Assembly: GCA_900553105.1 (NCBI GenBank)
Contig: USCE01000004.1
Location: forward strand, 1-36,861
Source of the DNA: an uncultured Sutterella sp.
GTDB lineage: Bacteria; Pseudomonadota; Gammaproteobacteria; Burkholderiales; Burkholderiaceae_F
Length of the DNA stretch: 36,861 bases
Direction: 5' to 3'
A program made the position numbers and the translations under genes. Within the stretch, counting starts at the first letter, position 1. Each line of letters begins with the position of its first letter. The notes beneath the pieces were generated by a model. The model had not been told where the DNA came from. It made no database searches and was given only the letters and a program-made list of their open reading frames with translations. This document shows, in pieces, positions 23,226 through 31,029 of the stretch.

Positions 23226-24860
23226 TTACATCATGGGCATGCCGTCCATGCCGCCCATAGCCGGAGCTACCGGTTGCTTGTCTTCGGGAAGATCGCCGAT
23301 CATGCAGTCGGTCGTGAGGATCAAGCTGGCAACGGAAGCGGCGTTTTGCAATGCCGTGCGCGTTACCTTCGTCGGATCGAGCACGCCCATAGCAACCATG
23401 TCGCCGTATTCGCTTGTTTGAGCGTTAAAGCCGTAGTTGCCTACACCGTTAGCGACAGCGTTCACCACTACGCTCGGTTCTACACCGGCGTTGGAGACGA
23501 TTTGACGCATCGGTTCTTCCATGGCGCGCAAGACGATCTTGATACCGGCGGTTTGTTCTTCGTTGTCGCCCTTTAAGCCTGCCACAGCCTTTTGAGCGCG
23601 AACCAAGGCAACGCCACCGCCCGGGACCACACCTTCTTCCACAGCAGCACGTGTAGCATGCAAGGCGTCATCAACACGAGCCTTCTTTTCCTTCATTTCG
23701 ACTTCGGTTGCGGCACCGACCTTGATCAAGGCTACACCGCCGGCCAACTTGGCCACGCGTTCTTGCAATTTTTCGCGGTCGTAGTCACTCGTGACAGCTT
23801 CCATTTGCGTGCGGATGTTCTTCACACGTGCTTCGATCAACGCAGGATCGCCGGCGCCGTTGATAATCGTGGTGTTTTCCTTGTTGACTTCAACTCGCTT
23901 GGCTTGGCCCAAGTGTTCAAGCGTAGCCTTATCGAGCGACAAACCGACATCCTTGGTCACCAACGTGCCACCCGTGAGGATGGCGATATCTTCGAGCGTT
24001 GCCTTACGACGATCGCCAAAGCCCGGAGCCTTAACAGCGCACACCTTCAAGATGCCGCGCAAGCTGTTGACCACCAACGTAGCAAGGGCTTCGCCTTCCA
24101 AGTCTTCGGTGATAATCAACAACGGACGACCGGCCTTAGCCACTTGTTCAAGAATCGGCAACAAGTCGCGGATGTTGCTGATCTTTTGGTCGTGCAAAAG
24201 GATATAGGGATTATCCAACACGGCCACTTGCTTGTCGGGGTTGGTGATGAAGTACGGAGAGAGATAGCCGCGGTCAAATTGCATACCTTCGACCACGTCG
24301 AGTTCGTTTTTCAAAGACTTACCGTCTTCAACCGTGATAACGCCTTCCTTGCCGACCTTTTCCATGGCTTCGGCGATGATTTCACCGATTTCGCGGTCAC
24401 TGTTGGCAGAAATAGAACCGACTTGAGCGATTTCTTTGGTTGTCGTGACCGGCTTGCTGATTTTCTTTAATTCTTCAATGGCGCATTCAACAGCCTTGTC
24501 GATGCCGCGCTTTAAGTCCATCGGATTCATGCCAGCGGCGACAAACTTCATGCCTTCCACGACGATGGCTTGAGCCAACACGGTAGCAGTGGTCGTACCG
24601 TCACCGGCGTTGTCGTTCGTTTTGGAGGCAACTTCGCGGACCATTTGAGCGCCCATGTTTTCGAACTTATCCTTGAGTTCGATTTCACGAGCAACGGTCA
24701 CGCCGTCTTTTGTAACGAGCGGAGCACCAAAGTTGCGGTCGAGCACAACGTTACGACCCTTCGGGCCCAACGTGACTTTAACGGCATTGGCAAGAGTGTT
24801 GATGCCGCGGACCATACGAACGCGGGCGTCATCACCGAACAAAACTTGTTTAGCAGACAT
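23226..24860 (-). CDS. groEL: Chaperonin GroEL
   Basis: A 544-residue ATP-dependent chaperonin forming double heptameric rings in the cytoplasm. Conserved blocks include AKQVLFGDDAR at the start, VTLGPKGRNVVLD, DGTTTATVLAQ, DRGYLSPYF, APGFGDRRKATLEDIA, GGVALIKVGAATEVEMKEKK and EEGVVPGGGVAL. The C-terminus is the Gly-Met-rich tail GGMDGMPMM. Codon use is strongly biased towards C-ending codons, as expected for high expression. GGAGTAATTACCC precedes the ATG. It is co-transcribed with groES, 47 bases upstream, from a heat-shock promoter. Confidence 0.98.
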   Translation of the reverse strand: MSAKQVLFGDDARVRMVRGINTLANAVKVTLGPKGRNVVLDRNFGAPLVTKDGVTVAREIELKDKFENMGAQMVREVASKTNDNAGDGTTTATVLAQAIVVEGMKFVAAGMNPMDLKRGIDKAVECAIEELKKISKPVTTTKEIAQVGSISANSDREIGEIIAEAMEKVGKEGVITVEDGKSLKNELDVVEGMQFDRGYLSPYFITNPDKQVAVLDNPYILLHDQKISNIRDLLPILEQVAKAGRPLLIITEDLEGEALATLVVNSLRGILKVCAVKAPGFGDRRKATLEDIAILTGGTLVTKDVGLSLDKATLEHLGQAKRVEVNKENTTIINGAGDPALIEARVKNIRTQMEAVTSDYDREKLQERVAKLAGGVALIKVGAATEVEMKEKKARVDDALHATRAAVEEGVVPGGGVALVRAQKAVAGLKGDNEEQTAGIKIVLRAMEEPMRQIVSNAGVEPSVVVNAVANGVGNYGFNAQTSEYGDMVAMGVLDPTKVTRTALQNAASVASLILTTDCMIGDLPEDKQPVAPAMGGMDGMPMM

Positions 24861-24907
24861 GGGTAATTACTCCAAATTCAAAAAATCTTTTCAACTGTTT
24901 GACTCGA

Positions 24908-25195
24908 TTATTCGAGCACGCCCATGATGTCTTCTTCGCGCATCACGAGCAATTCCTGACCGTCAACCTTGACGGTTTGACCTGCGTACTTACCGAAGAG
25001 CACGCGATCGCCCACCTTGACATCCATCGGGATGAGCTTGCCGGCTTCGTCGCGCTTGCCCGGGCCGACGGCCAACACTTCACCTTGGTCGGGCTTTTCA
25101 CCGGCGCTGTCAGGAAGGACAATGCCGCCGGCAGTCATACGTTCGACTTCCAAGCGCTTGACGATAACGCGGTCGTGCAGAGGACGGATTTGCAT
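24908..25195 (-). CDS. groES: Co-chaperonin GroES
   Basis: The 95-residue lid of the GroEL chamber. It starts MQIRPLHDRVIVKRLE and contains the mobile loop MTAGGIVLPDSAGEKP that contacts GroEL, VGDRVLFGKYAG and EEDIMGVLE. AGGAGAAATTCCAA precedes the ATG. It is first gene of the groES-groEL operon, driven by the sigma-32 promoter at 25334-25361. Confidence 0.98.
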   Translation of the reverse strand: MQIRPLHDRVIVKRLEVERMTAGGIVLPDSAGEKPDQGEVLAVGPGKRDEAGKLIPMDVKVGDRVLFGKYAGQTVKVDGQELLVMREEDIMGVLE

Positions 25196-25333
25196 TTGGA
25201 ATTTCTCCTAATTATTGAATTCAATCAATCGTTGTTTATAAACCTTCTCGGTTTCCTTCATCGGGTAATTTCTTCTCGTTTGAGGGACAATATCGACATC
25301 AAACAAGAGAACTGCCCTTGGAACTAATGCAGA

Positions 25334-25361
25334 ATATGGGGATGCATTTCTGGATTTCAAG
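25334..25361 (-). promoter_or_regulatory. Sigma-32 (RpoH) heat-shock promoter of groESL
   Basis: Read leftward, the -35 element CTTGAAA (25361-25355) is followed after 13 bases by CCCCATAT (25341-25334), an essentially perfect match to the RpoH consensus CTTGAAA-N11-16-CCCCATnT. It gives a leader of about 130 bases to groES. The -35 overlaps the AAGGGG that may serve as ribosome-binding site for the divergent dacB gene. Confidence 0.9.
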
Positions 25362-25378
25362 GGGTAAAGAAAAAAAAG

Positions 25379-26797
25379 ATGAAATTTCCGTTTATTGCAC
25401 GCTTGGTTGTGATTATAACTCTTTGTTTTTTAACGACAATGAGTTTTTGTCAGGAAATGTTGCCCGTTAGCGTACTCAAGGCTCTCGACGATAGTGGGCA
25501 GAAGCGCGAGCAACTTGTTGCCAAGGTTGTTGCCCTCGATGAGGGGCCTCTGAGCTTGAGCTGGCAGGCCGATAAGTCCGTGAGTCCGGCCTCGACCGAG
25601 AAAATGATTACTACTCTGGCAGCGCTTGAAATGTTGGGGCCGGCCTATCGATGGAAAACCTCTTATGCCTATCGTGGGAAAATTGTCTCGGGCACTTTGA
25701 AAGGAACACTTTATGTCAAGGGCAACGGCGATCCCAAATACGTTGTTGAAAATCTTTGGCGCGATTTGGCGCGCTTGAAGTCCCTAGGCATCTATCGCAT
25801 TGAGGGCAATGTTGCCATCGATCGCTCGCGTTTTATGCACGAGCGTCAGGATCCGGAATTTAAAGAAGATTGGGATCGTCCGTACACGGCTACGGCCGAT
25901 GCTGCGTTGCTGAATTTCCAGTCGGTCAGTTTGACACTTAAACCCGATTACAAGCGTTTGGTTGCCGAGGTTTTCGCTCAACCGACAATGAGCGATCTGC
26001 GGGTTCCAGAATCGATTCCGCTGATTAACGGGCAGGCTTGTGTGAGATGGCGCCAGGCGTTACAAGCCGATGTTAAAAATGGTCTCAGGCCGATTATTCG
26101 TGGCGGGCTACCCGGCACTTGTGAAGAAAAAAACTTTTCGTATTTGTTTGCTGACAGCAATCTGTATTGGGAGTCCGTATTCAGGAGCACGGCCGCGCAG
26201 CTCTCTATTTTGTGGAGCGGTAAAGTGATTGAGGCCAAGGTCCCCGAGGATGCCGTATTGCTTTTTGATGCGTGGTCGGAGGAGTTGGCACAACTTGTTC
26301 GGCAGACAAATAAATTTAGTAATAATGTGTTTGCCAAACACATGATGCTGACGTTGGCTGCTGAGGCGCAGCCAGAAAAGCCTGCCGGTTATACACTTGC
26401 CCGTCAGGTGATTGATTCTTGGCTTATCAATCGTGTAGGAATCAAAGCCGGGGATGTATTTATTGATAACGGATCAGGCCTGTCCAGAAAAAGTCGGGTG
26501 AGCGCACAAGCGATGACTGCGCTAATTGAATACGGTTGGAAAAGCCCGAGAATGCCTGACTGGGTAAGCTCATTTCCCATTGCCGGGGTTGACGGCACGA
26601 TGAAAAAACGCCAGGCTGCCGCAGGTTCTGCCTACGTCAAAACGGGTTTACTCAACGGTGTGAAGTCTGCCGGTGGTATTGTTCAAGCTGCCAGCGGCAA
26701 GCGTTACGGTTTTTTCTGTGCGATTGAAGGGGCTCGGGCAACGGAAAGTGATCGACCGATTGATTCCCTGATCGAGTGGATTTTTATAAACGGTTAA
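25379..26797 (+). CDS. dacB: D-alanyl-D-alanine carboxypeptidase/endopeptidase (PBP4, DacB)
   Basis: A periplasmic class C penicillin-binding protein that trims or cleaves peptide cross-links in peptidoglycan (peptidase family S13). The 472-residue product begins with a signal peptide (LVVIITLCFLTTMSFC). Active-site motifs are the nucleophile STEK at residues 72-75, SNN in KFSNNVFAKHM and KTG in VKTGLLNGVKSAGG. The large insert between the first two motifs is typical of PBP4. An AAGGGG lies about 14 bases before the ATG, further than usual. It is divergent from groESL. No clear terminator was seen after it. Confidence 0.94.
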   Translation: MKFPFIARLVVIITLCFLTTMSFCQEMLPVSVLKALDDSGQKREQLVAKVVALDEGPLSLSWQADKSVSPASTEKMITTLAALEMLGPAYRWKTSYAYRGKIVSGTLKGTLYVKGNGDPKYVVENLWRDLARLKSLGIYRIEGNVAIDRSRFMHERQDPEFKEDWDRPYTATADAALLNFQSVSLTLKPDYKRLVAEVFAQPTMSDLRVPESIPLINGQACVRWRQALQADVKNGLRPIIRGGLPGTCEEKNFSYLFADSNLYWESVFRSTAAQLSILWSGKVIEAKVPEDAVLLFDAWSEELAQLVRQTNKFSNNVFAKHMMLTLAAEAQPEKPAGYTLARQVIDSWLINRVGIKAGDVFIDNGSGLSRKSRVSAQAMTALIEYGWKSPRMPDWVSSFPIAGVDGTMKKRQAAAGSAYVKTGLLNGVKSAGGIVQAASGKRYGFFCAIEGARATESDRPIDSLIEWIFING

Positions 26798-27333
26798 GTT
26801 CAGCGTTATTACTCGCTCGATCAACAATTAGTCGAAGTGTGTACTGATTTGTCGATTTACGAAGCGTTTTTATGAAAAAAGTTTGAGCTAACGCAAAAGA
26901 GTTTTTAGTCGACAATACACAAAATCGGTTTTTTGGGAATGGGGAAAATAGGATTTTTGTAATTATTTGATTTATATGGGAAAAATATTAAAACATGTGA
27001 AAGATAATCGGTATGTTTTAAGAATATGCAGTGATGAAGAAATCCGTTAATTTTAGAAATAAGCCAAAATCCCTAGAAGATCAATGAAATTTAATAAAGA
27101 CGAACTTGTGTGAGTTTTTCCAATAAAAGTGGCTATTTTTCCGAAGTTTTCTGATTTGTGTTGCTAATGAAACGTTCTTAAACTGTATTTTGTCGACTAG
27201 TTGTTGAAAGTATTCGACAGAAGTGAGAGTTTTAGTGGCGGTTATCTCGCTTGCCTCAAGAGGGTATTTCAATAAACTGTCATCCACGGCGGCCCGTCAA
27301 GGGGCGACATTTTTATGAGAAAGGGACTCGATT
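26798..27333. other. Gene-free AT-rich intergenic region upstream of glnH
   Basis: This 536-base stretch has no coding frame with a ribosome-binding site and is clearly more AT-rich than its surroundings, especially 26880-27200. It contains scattered copies of GTCGA (26831, 26851, 26908, 27192; the last two extend to GTCGAC). It holds a sigma-54-like site at 27236 and a sigma-70-like pair, TTGCCT at 27251 and TAAACT at 27273 with 16-base spacing. It probably holds the glnHPQ control region; an undetected small RNA is possible but no terminator-like end was seen. Confidence 0.6.
27236..27251 (+). promoter_or_regulatory. Candidate sigma-54 promoter of glnHPQ
   Basis: TGGCGGTTATCTCGCT has the invariant GG (27237-27238) and GC (27249-27250) separated by exactly 10 bases, with the flanking T and C of the consensus TGGCACG-N4-TTGCW. 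Several other consensus positions differ, so this is a candidate only. glnHPQ in enteric bacteria is under sigma-54/NtrC control, which supports looking here. Confidence 0.35.
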
Positions 27334-28074
27334 ATGGTCAAGAAAATCGTAGCAACGATGCTCGCATCTGCGCTCATTGGTGGCACGGTTTGTGCGGCAA
27401 CGCTCAATGTCGGCACCGAAGCAACGTTTGCTCCGTTTGAATTTATGGATGAAAAATCCAAAGAGATAACGGGCTTCGATATGGAGATCATCGAAGCAGT
27501 GGCCAAGGCGACGGGGGACAAGGTGCAGTTGCACAATATGGGCTTTGACGGACTGATTCCGTCGTTGCAAGCTGGCATTATCGATGTGACGGTGGCTGCA
27601 ATGACGATTACGCCGGAGCGGCAAAAGCGAGTGGACTTTACCGATCCGTATTACCAATCGGGTTTAACAGTGCTGATTCGCAAGGCAGATGCTGTCGAGT
27701 ATAAAGATTTGAAGGCTCTCGAAGGCAAGCGTCTTTGTGCTCAGATCGGTACGACCGGTGCCATGATGGCCAATCGTGTCAAAGATGCTAAGGTCACAGA
27801 ATTCAACAGCATCACCGAAGCCTTTATGGAATTGAAGGCCGGCGGATGCGCAGCCGTTATTAATGATAAACCGGTGGTCGATTACTACCTCGTGCGCCGT
27901 GGTGACGACTCCGTGATGACTCTGCCGCAAGTTTTTGATGCTGAAAACTACGGTATGGCTGTCAAAAAGGGCAATAAGGCGCTTTTGGAAAAACTCAACA
28001 AAGGCTTAAAGGAAATTAAAGCCAACGGTGAGTACGACCGTATTTACGCCAAATGGTTTGGCGCTAAACAATAA
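27334..28074 (+). CDS. glnH: Polar amino acid ABC transporter, periplasmic binding protein (GlnH-like)
   Basis: A family 3 solute-binding protein of 246 residues with a signal peptide (MVKKIVATMLASALIGGTVCA). The mature part has the family signature near GTEATFAPFEFMDEKSKEITGFDMEI, then FDGLIPSLQAGIIDV, AAMTITPERQKRVDFTDPYY and GSNG-like ligand contacts in the second lobe. It ends with the usual DRIYAKWFG. It captures glutamine or another polar amino acid in the periplasm; the exact ligand cannot be read from sequence. AAGGGACTCGATT precedes the ATG. First gene of a three-gene operon. Confidence 0.92.
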   Translation: MVKKIVATMLASALIGGTVCAATLNVGTEATFAPFEFMDEKSKEITGFDMEIIEAVAKATGDKVQLHNMGFDGLIPSLQAGIIDVTVAAMTITPERQKRVDFTDPYYQSGLTVLIRKADAVEYKDLKALEGKRLCAQIGTTGAMMANRVKDAKVTEFNSITEAFMELKAGGCAAVINDKPVVDYYLVRRGDDSVMTLPQVFDAENYGMAVKKGNKALLEKLNKGLKEIKANGEYDRIYAKWFGAKQ

Positions 28075-28098
28075 TTAACAAGAGACGAAGTTCGGGAT

Positions 28099-28761
28099 AT
28101 GTACGACTTTCAATTAATCATCGACTCTCTACCCCTGTTAATTCAGGGGGCTGGAGTCACGCTCCAAATTACGATCATCAGTGTCGGTTTGGGTTTGATT
28201 TTCGGTCTGTTTATTGGGATTGCTCAAATTTCGCATATGGCGATTTTCCGCGTTCCGGCCAAGGTTTATGTCGACTTTCTGCGCGGCACCCCGCTTTTGG
28301 TACAGATCTTCATGATTTACTTTGCTCTGCCGATGTTAATCGGTACGCGCATTGATCCTTTCGTGGCTGCCATTGTTGCGTGTTCTGTCAACAGTAGCGC
28401 CTACGTCGCGGAAATCTTCCGTGCTGGTATCCAGTCAATCGACAAGGGGCAAATGGAAGCCGGACGTTCGTTAGGACTAAATTGGTCTCAAACGATGCGT
28501 TTTATCATCATCCCACAAGCGTTCAAGCGCATTATTCCGCCGCTTGGCAATGAATTTATTGCCATGTTGAAGGACTCGTCCTTGGTTTCGGTCATCGGGT
28601 TCGAGGAATTGACACGCCAAGGTCAGTTGGTGATTGCCAGCACGTACGGTGCTATGGAAATTTGGACGGCCGTGGCTTTGATTTACTTAATGATGACGTT
28701 ACCCATCACGCGTTTGGTGGCCTATTTGGAAAAGAGGTTTAAGACGAATGATCGTAATTAA
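28099..28761 (+). CDS. glnP: Polar amino acid ABC transporter, permease (GlnP-like)
   Basis: An inner-membrane channel subunit of the HisM/GlnP family, 220 residues with about five hydrophobic helices. The conserved segment VDFLRGTPLLVQIFMIYFALP is typical of the family. The cytoplasmic EAA loop that contacts the ATPase is seen as GQMEAGRSLGLNWSQTMRFIIIPQAFKRIIPPLGNE. The start is 24 bases after glnH. Its 3' end overlaps the glnQ start by 14 bases, so the two are translationally coupled. Confidence 0.94.
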   Translation: MYDFQLIIDSLPLLIQGAGVTLQITIISVGLGLIFGLFIGIAQISHMAIFRVPAKVYVDFLRGTPLLVQIFMIYFALPMLIGTRIDPFVAAIVACSVNSSAYVAEIFRAGIQSIDKGQMEAGRSLGLNWSQTMRFIIIPQAFKRIIPPLGNEFIAMLKDSSLVSVIGFEELTRQGQLVIASTYGAMEIWTAVALIYLMMTLPITRLVAYLEKRFKTNDRN

Positions 28762-29467
28762 GAATTTGAAGAAGGCTTTCGGGGATCACGTGGTGTTGCC
28801 TGATGTCAATCTGGAGATTAAGGCCCAAGAAGTGGTGGTGATTATTGGTCCTTCGGGGTCGGGTAAAAGTACGCTTTTGCGTAGTATCACGCACTTGGAG
28901 CAACCCACGGCTGGTCATATTTTGATTGATGGTGAAGAAATTGATGATGAGAAGAATATTGACCGAATTCGTGCAGAAGTCGGCATGGTATTTCAACACT
29001 TCAATTTGTTTGAAAATATGACGGTAATGCAAAATCTAACTTTGGCACCGATTCAAGTGCGAAAGATGGAGCCGTCGAAAGCTGAAGAAATTGCCTACAA
29101 CCTTTTGGACAAGGTCGGTTTGCGTGAGAAGGCCAATCAATATCCGTCTCAGCTCTCAGGTGGGCAAAAACAACGTGTAGCAATTGCCCGCGCTTTGGCA
29201 ATGCGTCCGAAAGCGTTGTTGTTTGATGAACCAACCTCGGCGCTGGACCCCGAAATGGTCAAAGAAGTGCTCGATGTGATGAAGCAATTGGCCAAAGAAG
29301 GGATGACGATGGTTGTGGTGACCCACGAAATGGGATTCGCCCGTGAAGTGGGTGATCGGGTGATTTTCATGGATGGCGGCAACATTGTTGAAGAAGGTAC
29401 GCCGGAACAAATCTTCAATAACCCGCAACACAATCGCACGAAACTCTTTCTCTCCAAAGTGCTCTAG
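28748..29467 (+). CDS. glnQ: Polar amino acid ABC transporter, ATP-binding protein (GlnQ-like)
   Basis: The 239-residue ATPase driving the GlnHP importer. Walker A is GPSGSGKST at residues 34-42, the Q-loop is in MVFQHFNLF, the signature is LSGGQKQRVAIARAL, Walker B is ALLFDEPTSALDPE and the switch His is in VVVTHEMGFA. The GTG/ATG region overlaps glnP, and a strong bidirectional hairpin follows the stop. Sequence type is the polar-amino-acid PAAT family. Confidence 0.96.
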   Translation: MIVIKNLKKAFGDHVVLPDVNLEIKAQEVVVIIGPSGSGKSTLLRSITHLEQPTAGHILIDGEEIDDEKNIDRIRAEVGMVFQHFNLFENMTVMQNLTLAPIQVRKMEPSKAEEIAYNLLDKVGLREKANQYPSQLSGGQKQRVAIARALAMRPKALLFDEPTSALDPEMVKEVLDVMKQLAKEGMTMVVVTHEMGFAREVGDRVIFMDGGNIVEEGTPEQIFNNPQHNRTKLFLSKVL

Positions 29468-29489
29468 TGGCAATCTAGAGTAACTTTTT

Positions 29490-29532
29490 AAAGCGGTTCG
29501 GATGGTAGAGGCCAAATCGGACCGCTTTTTTT
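29490..29532 (+). terminator. Terminator of glnHPQ, possibly bidirectional
   Basis: AAAGCGGTTCG (29490-29500) pairs with CGGACCGCTTT (29518-29528, one G-T pair), followed by TTTT. It ends 2 bases before the stop of the convergent small gene, for which it may also act. Confidence 0.85.
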
Positions 29533-29534
29533 AG

Positions 29535-29837
29535 TTAGCCATTGACCGATTGACCGGCCAAATACTTAACCGAGTTGCACACATCCAACGCTTTCATCGC
29601 ATGCAATGCACTGGCCATGTAGCGGCGATAAACGAGACCGCAACCAACGGTGGCACTGGAGATGCTAACCGTGGCGATATTTTGAAGGTAACGCACGAGC
29701 TCTCGCAATTGTTGACTGCTCAATGATAAAGATTTCTGAACCTTTTCAAGAAAACCGGGCTTTTTGCCGTTATACGAGTGACCTTCGCAGGCTTTCAAGA
29801 TTACTTGTGTTTCGTCGGTGGAAAACTTAAACAACAT
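29535..29837 (-). CDS. Small hypothetical protein
   Basis: A 100-residue protein that I do not recognise. It begins MLFKFSTDETQVILKACEG and looks mainly helical, with an amphipathic middle (EKVQKSLSLSSQQLRELVRYLQN) and a C-terminal half rich in Ala and Tyr (VYRRYMASALHAMKALDVC). There is no signal peptide and no clear membrane segment. The ATG at 29837 follows GCGAGGTTGATC, a good ribosome-binding site. It is convergent with glnQ and shares its terminator, and sits downstream of the exported decarboxylase-family gene but after that gene's own terminator. Confidence 0.6.
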   Translation of the reverse strand: MLFKFSTDETQVILKACEGHSYNGKKPGFLEKVQKSLSLSSQQLRELVRYLQNIATVSISSATVGCGLVYRRYMASALHAMKALDVCNSVKYLAGQSVNG

Positions 29838-29944
29838 GATCAACCTCGCAGGGAGTTTTTCTTTTTCTCGATCCCTAGTGTCTCAAATTCCTCGGACATG
29901 TGTTTTATCTTTTGGTCACGGTTTGTGTTAGCCGTAACAGATCG

Positions 29945-29973
29945 AAAAAAAGGTTGCAGCTTGCGCAGCAACC
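29945..29973 (-). terminator. Terminator of the carboxymuconolactone-decarboxylase-family gene
   Basis: GGTTGC (29952-29957) pairs with GCAACC (29968-29973), with further GC/GC pairing inside. Read leftward it is followed by seven Ts. It is 30 bases beyond the stop of the decarboxylase-family gene. Confidence 0.85.
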
Positions 29974-30002
29974 GAATTTCGCTAAAGATCGTTCAGAGAC
30001 GA

Positions 30003-30782
30003 TTATTTGAGGATTTCGTTGATAACCCCCAGCGCATTTAATGTTCGCGGAAAGCCGATAAAGGGCATGGCGCACATAATGGCATCGATTAAATCTTGTT
30101 TAGTGTTGCCGACCGTGATGTTGGCTACCGAGTGTGCACGTAACTGGGGCTCGCAGCCGCCGAGGCACATAATGGCGGTAAACGTGATAAGTTCACGGGC
30201 CTTAAGGTCGAGTCCGTTGCGGGTATAGAAGTCGCCGAAGCAGTAGGCCGTCAGCGCCTGCTTGCTGATGTAGGCTTGTTCAGGTGGGGTGTTGGCATGC
30301 GTTTTATCAATTGCCGACCCGAAAATGGCTTTTTGAACGGCCAATCCTTTTTCGAAACGATTTCGGGGGGTGACGGTGGCCTGCGCAACAGGCTTTGGGT
30401 CGCGTCCTGAAGCCTTAAGAGCAGTATTGACGGCCGATAACGCATCTTCAACTTTAGAAATACCGATATAGGGAGCACATTGATAAAGCGTTTCTTTAAT
30501 TTCAACTACACTTAAATCGGCATTGAGTGCCTCCAGTGTTGCTTGACCTAAGCGTGAAGGCGTCTGAATCGTACACAGGGTGGCAAGTGTCACCATGCAA
30601 CGATTCTTTGTACTCATTTGCCCTGCACGGGCCATTTCTTGTTTCAGAAGGTATTGTTCAATAGCAGAAAACTCCGGGTCAAGCTGCGTTTTGTCTGTAC
30701 AGCCTGTCGTTTGCGCCAACGTATCAGATACTAATGCTGCCGGGAAAATTGTGCCGCTCATCAAAAGAGATCTCCTTTTCAT
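30003..30782 (-). CDS. Exported carboxymuconolactone decarboxylase (CMD)-family protein, two CMD domains
   Basis: A 259-residue protein with a signal sequence MKRRSLLMSGTIFPAALVSDTLAQ (twin Arg, possibly Tat). Two AhpD/CMD-fold repeats follow. The first runs about 70-130 (NRCMVTLATLCTIQTPS then ALNADLSVVEIKETLYQCAPYIGISKV). The second runs about 185-255 (LDLKARELITFTAIMCLGGCEPQLRAHSVANITVGNTKQDLIDAIMCAMPFIGFPRTLNAL). CMD proteins include lactone decarboxylases and AhpD-like peroxidase partners. A periplasmic location makes protocatechuate catabolism unlikely and a redox or detoxification role more plausible, by inference. AAGGTTGAATT precedes the ATG. It is divergent from the AraC regulator. 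Confidence 0.85.
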   Translation of the reverse strand: MKRRSLLMSGTIFPAALVSDTLAQTTGCTDKTQLDPEFSAIEQYLLKQEMARAGQMSTKNRCMVTLATLCTIQTPSRLGQATLEALNADLSVVEIKETLYQCAPYIGISKVEDALSAVNTALKASGRDPKPVAQATVTPRNRFEKGLAVQKAIFGSAIDKTHANTPPEQAYISKQALTAYCFGDFYTRNGLDLKARELITFTAIMCLGGCEPQLRAHSVANITVGNTKQDLIDAIMCAMPFIGFPRTLNALGVINEILK

Positions 30783-30783
30783 A

Positions 30784-30814
30784 ATTCAACCTTACGTATA
30801 TGGTTAAGTTGAAT
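30784..30814. promoter_or_regulatory. Inverted repeat covering the ribosome-binding site of the CMD gene
   Basis: ATTCAAC and GTTGAAT arms (with imperfect CTTA/TAAG extensions) flank a short centre between 30784 and 30814. On the leftward strand the repeat contains the AAGG ribosome-binding site of the CMD gene, so it may be a regulator operator or a translation-controlling hairpin. Confidence 0.4.
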
Positions 30815-31029
30815 ATCAGTGTAGGGCGCTCGGATGTGTTTGGTGAGTGAAATTGCGGCGCATTATTGCCTGAAGCTATCAATGTGTTGAAGACGATTTA
30901 ATAACAATTAGACAAAATTTGAAAGAGGTTTTTCCTGTTGGTAAGAGAAATAGGCAAGAATTGCATTATCTTGTGTTGGAAGCGCATGACAGGATGGCGT
31001 TAAATTTTAGACAAATAGGAGAACGAACT

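Noticed and set aside
23592..24470. Long open frame opposite groEL (292 codons) and similar frames opposite groES
   Set aside because: Opposite-strand frames of this kind are a by-product of the biased codon use of highly expressed groEL. There is no ribosome-binding site or recognisable protein.
26831..27197. GTCGA words as a CRISPR or iteron array
   Set aside because: The copies are few, very short and irregularly spaced, with no common longer repeat.
27081..27287. 68-codon leftward frame in the gap before glnH
   Set aside because: There is no ribosome-binding site before its ATG and the sequence is low-complexity AT-rich. It also overlaps the probable glnH control region.
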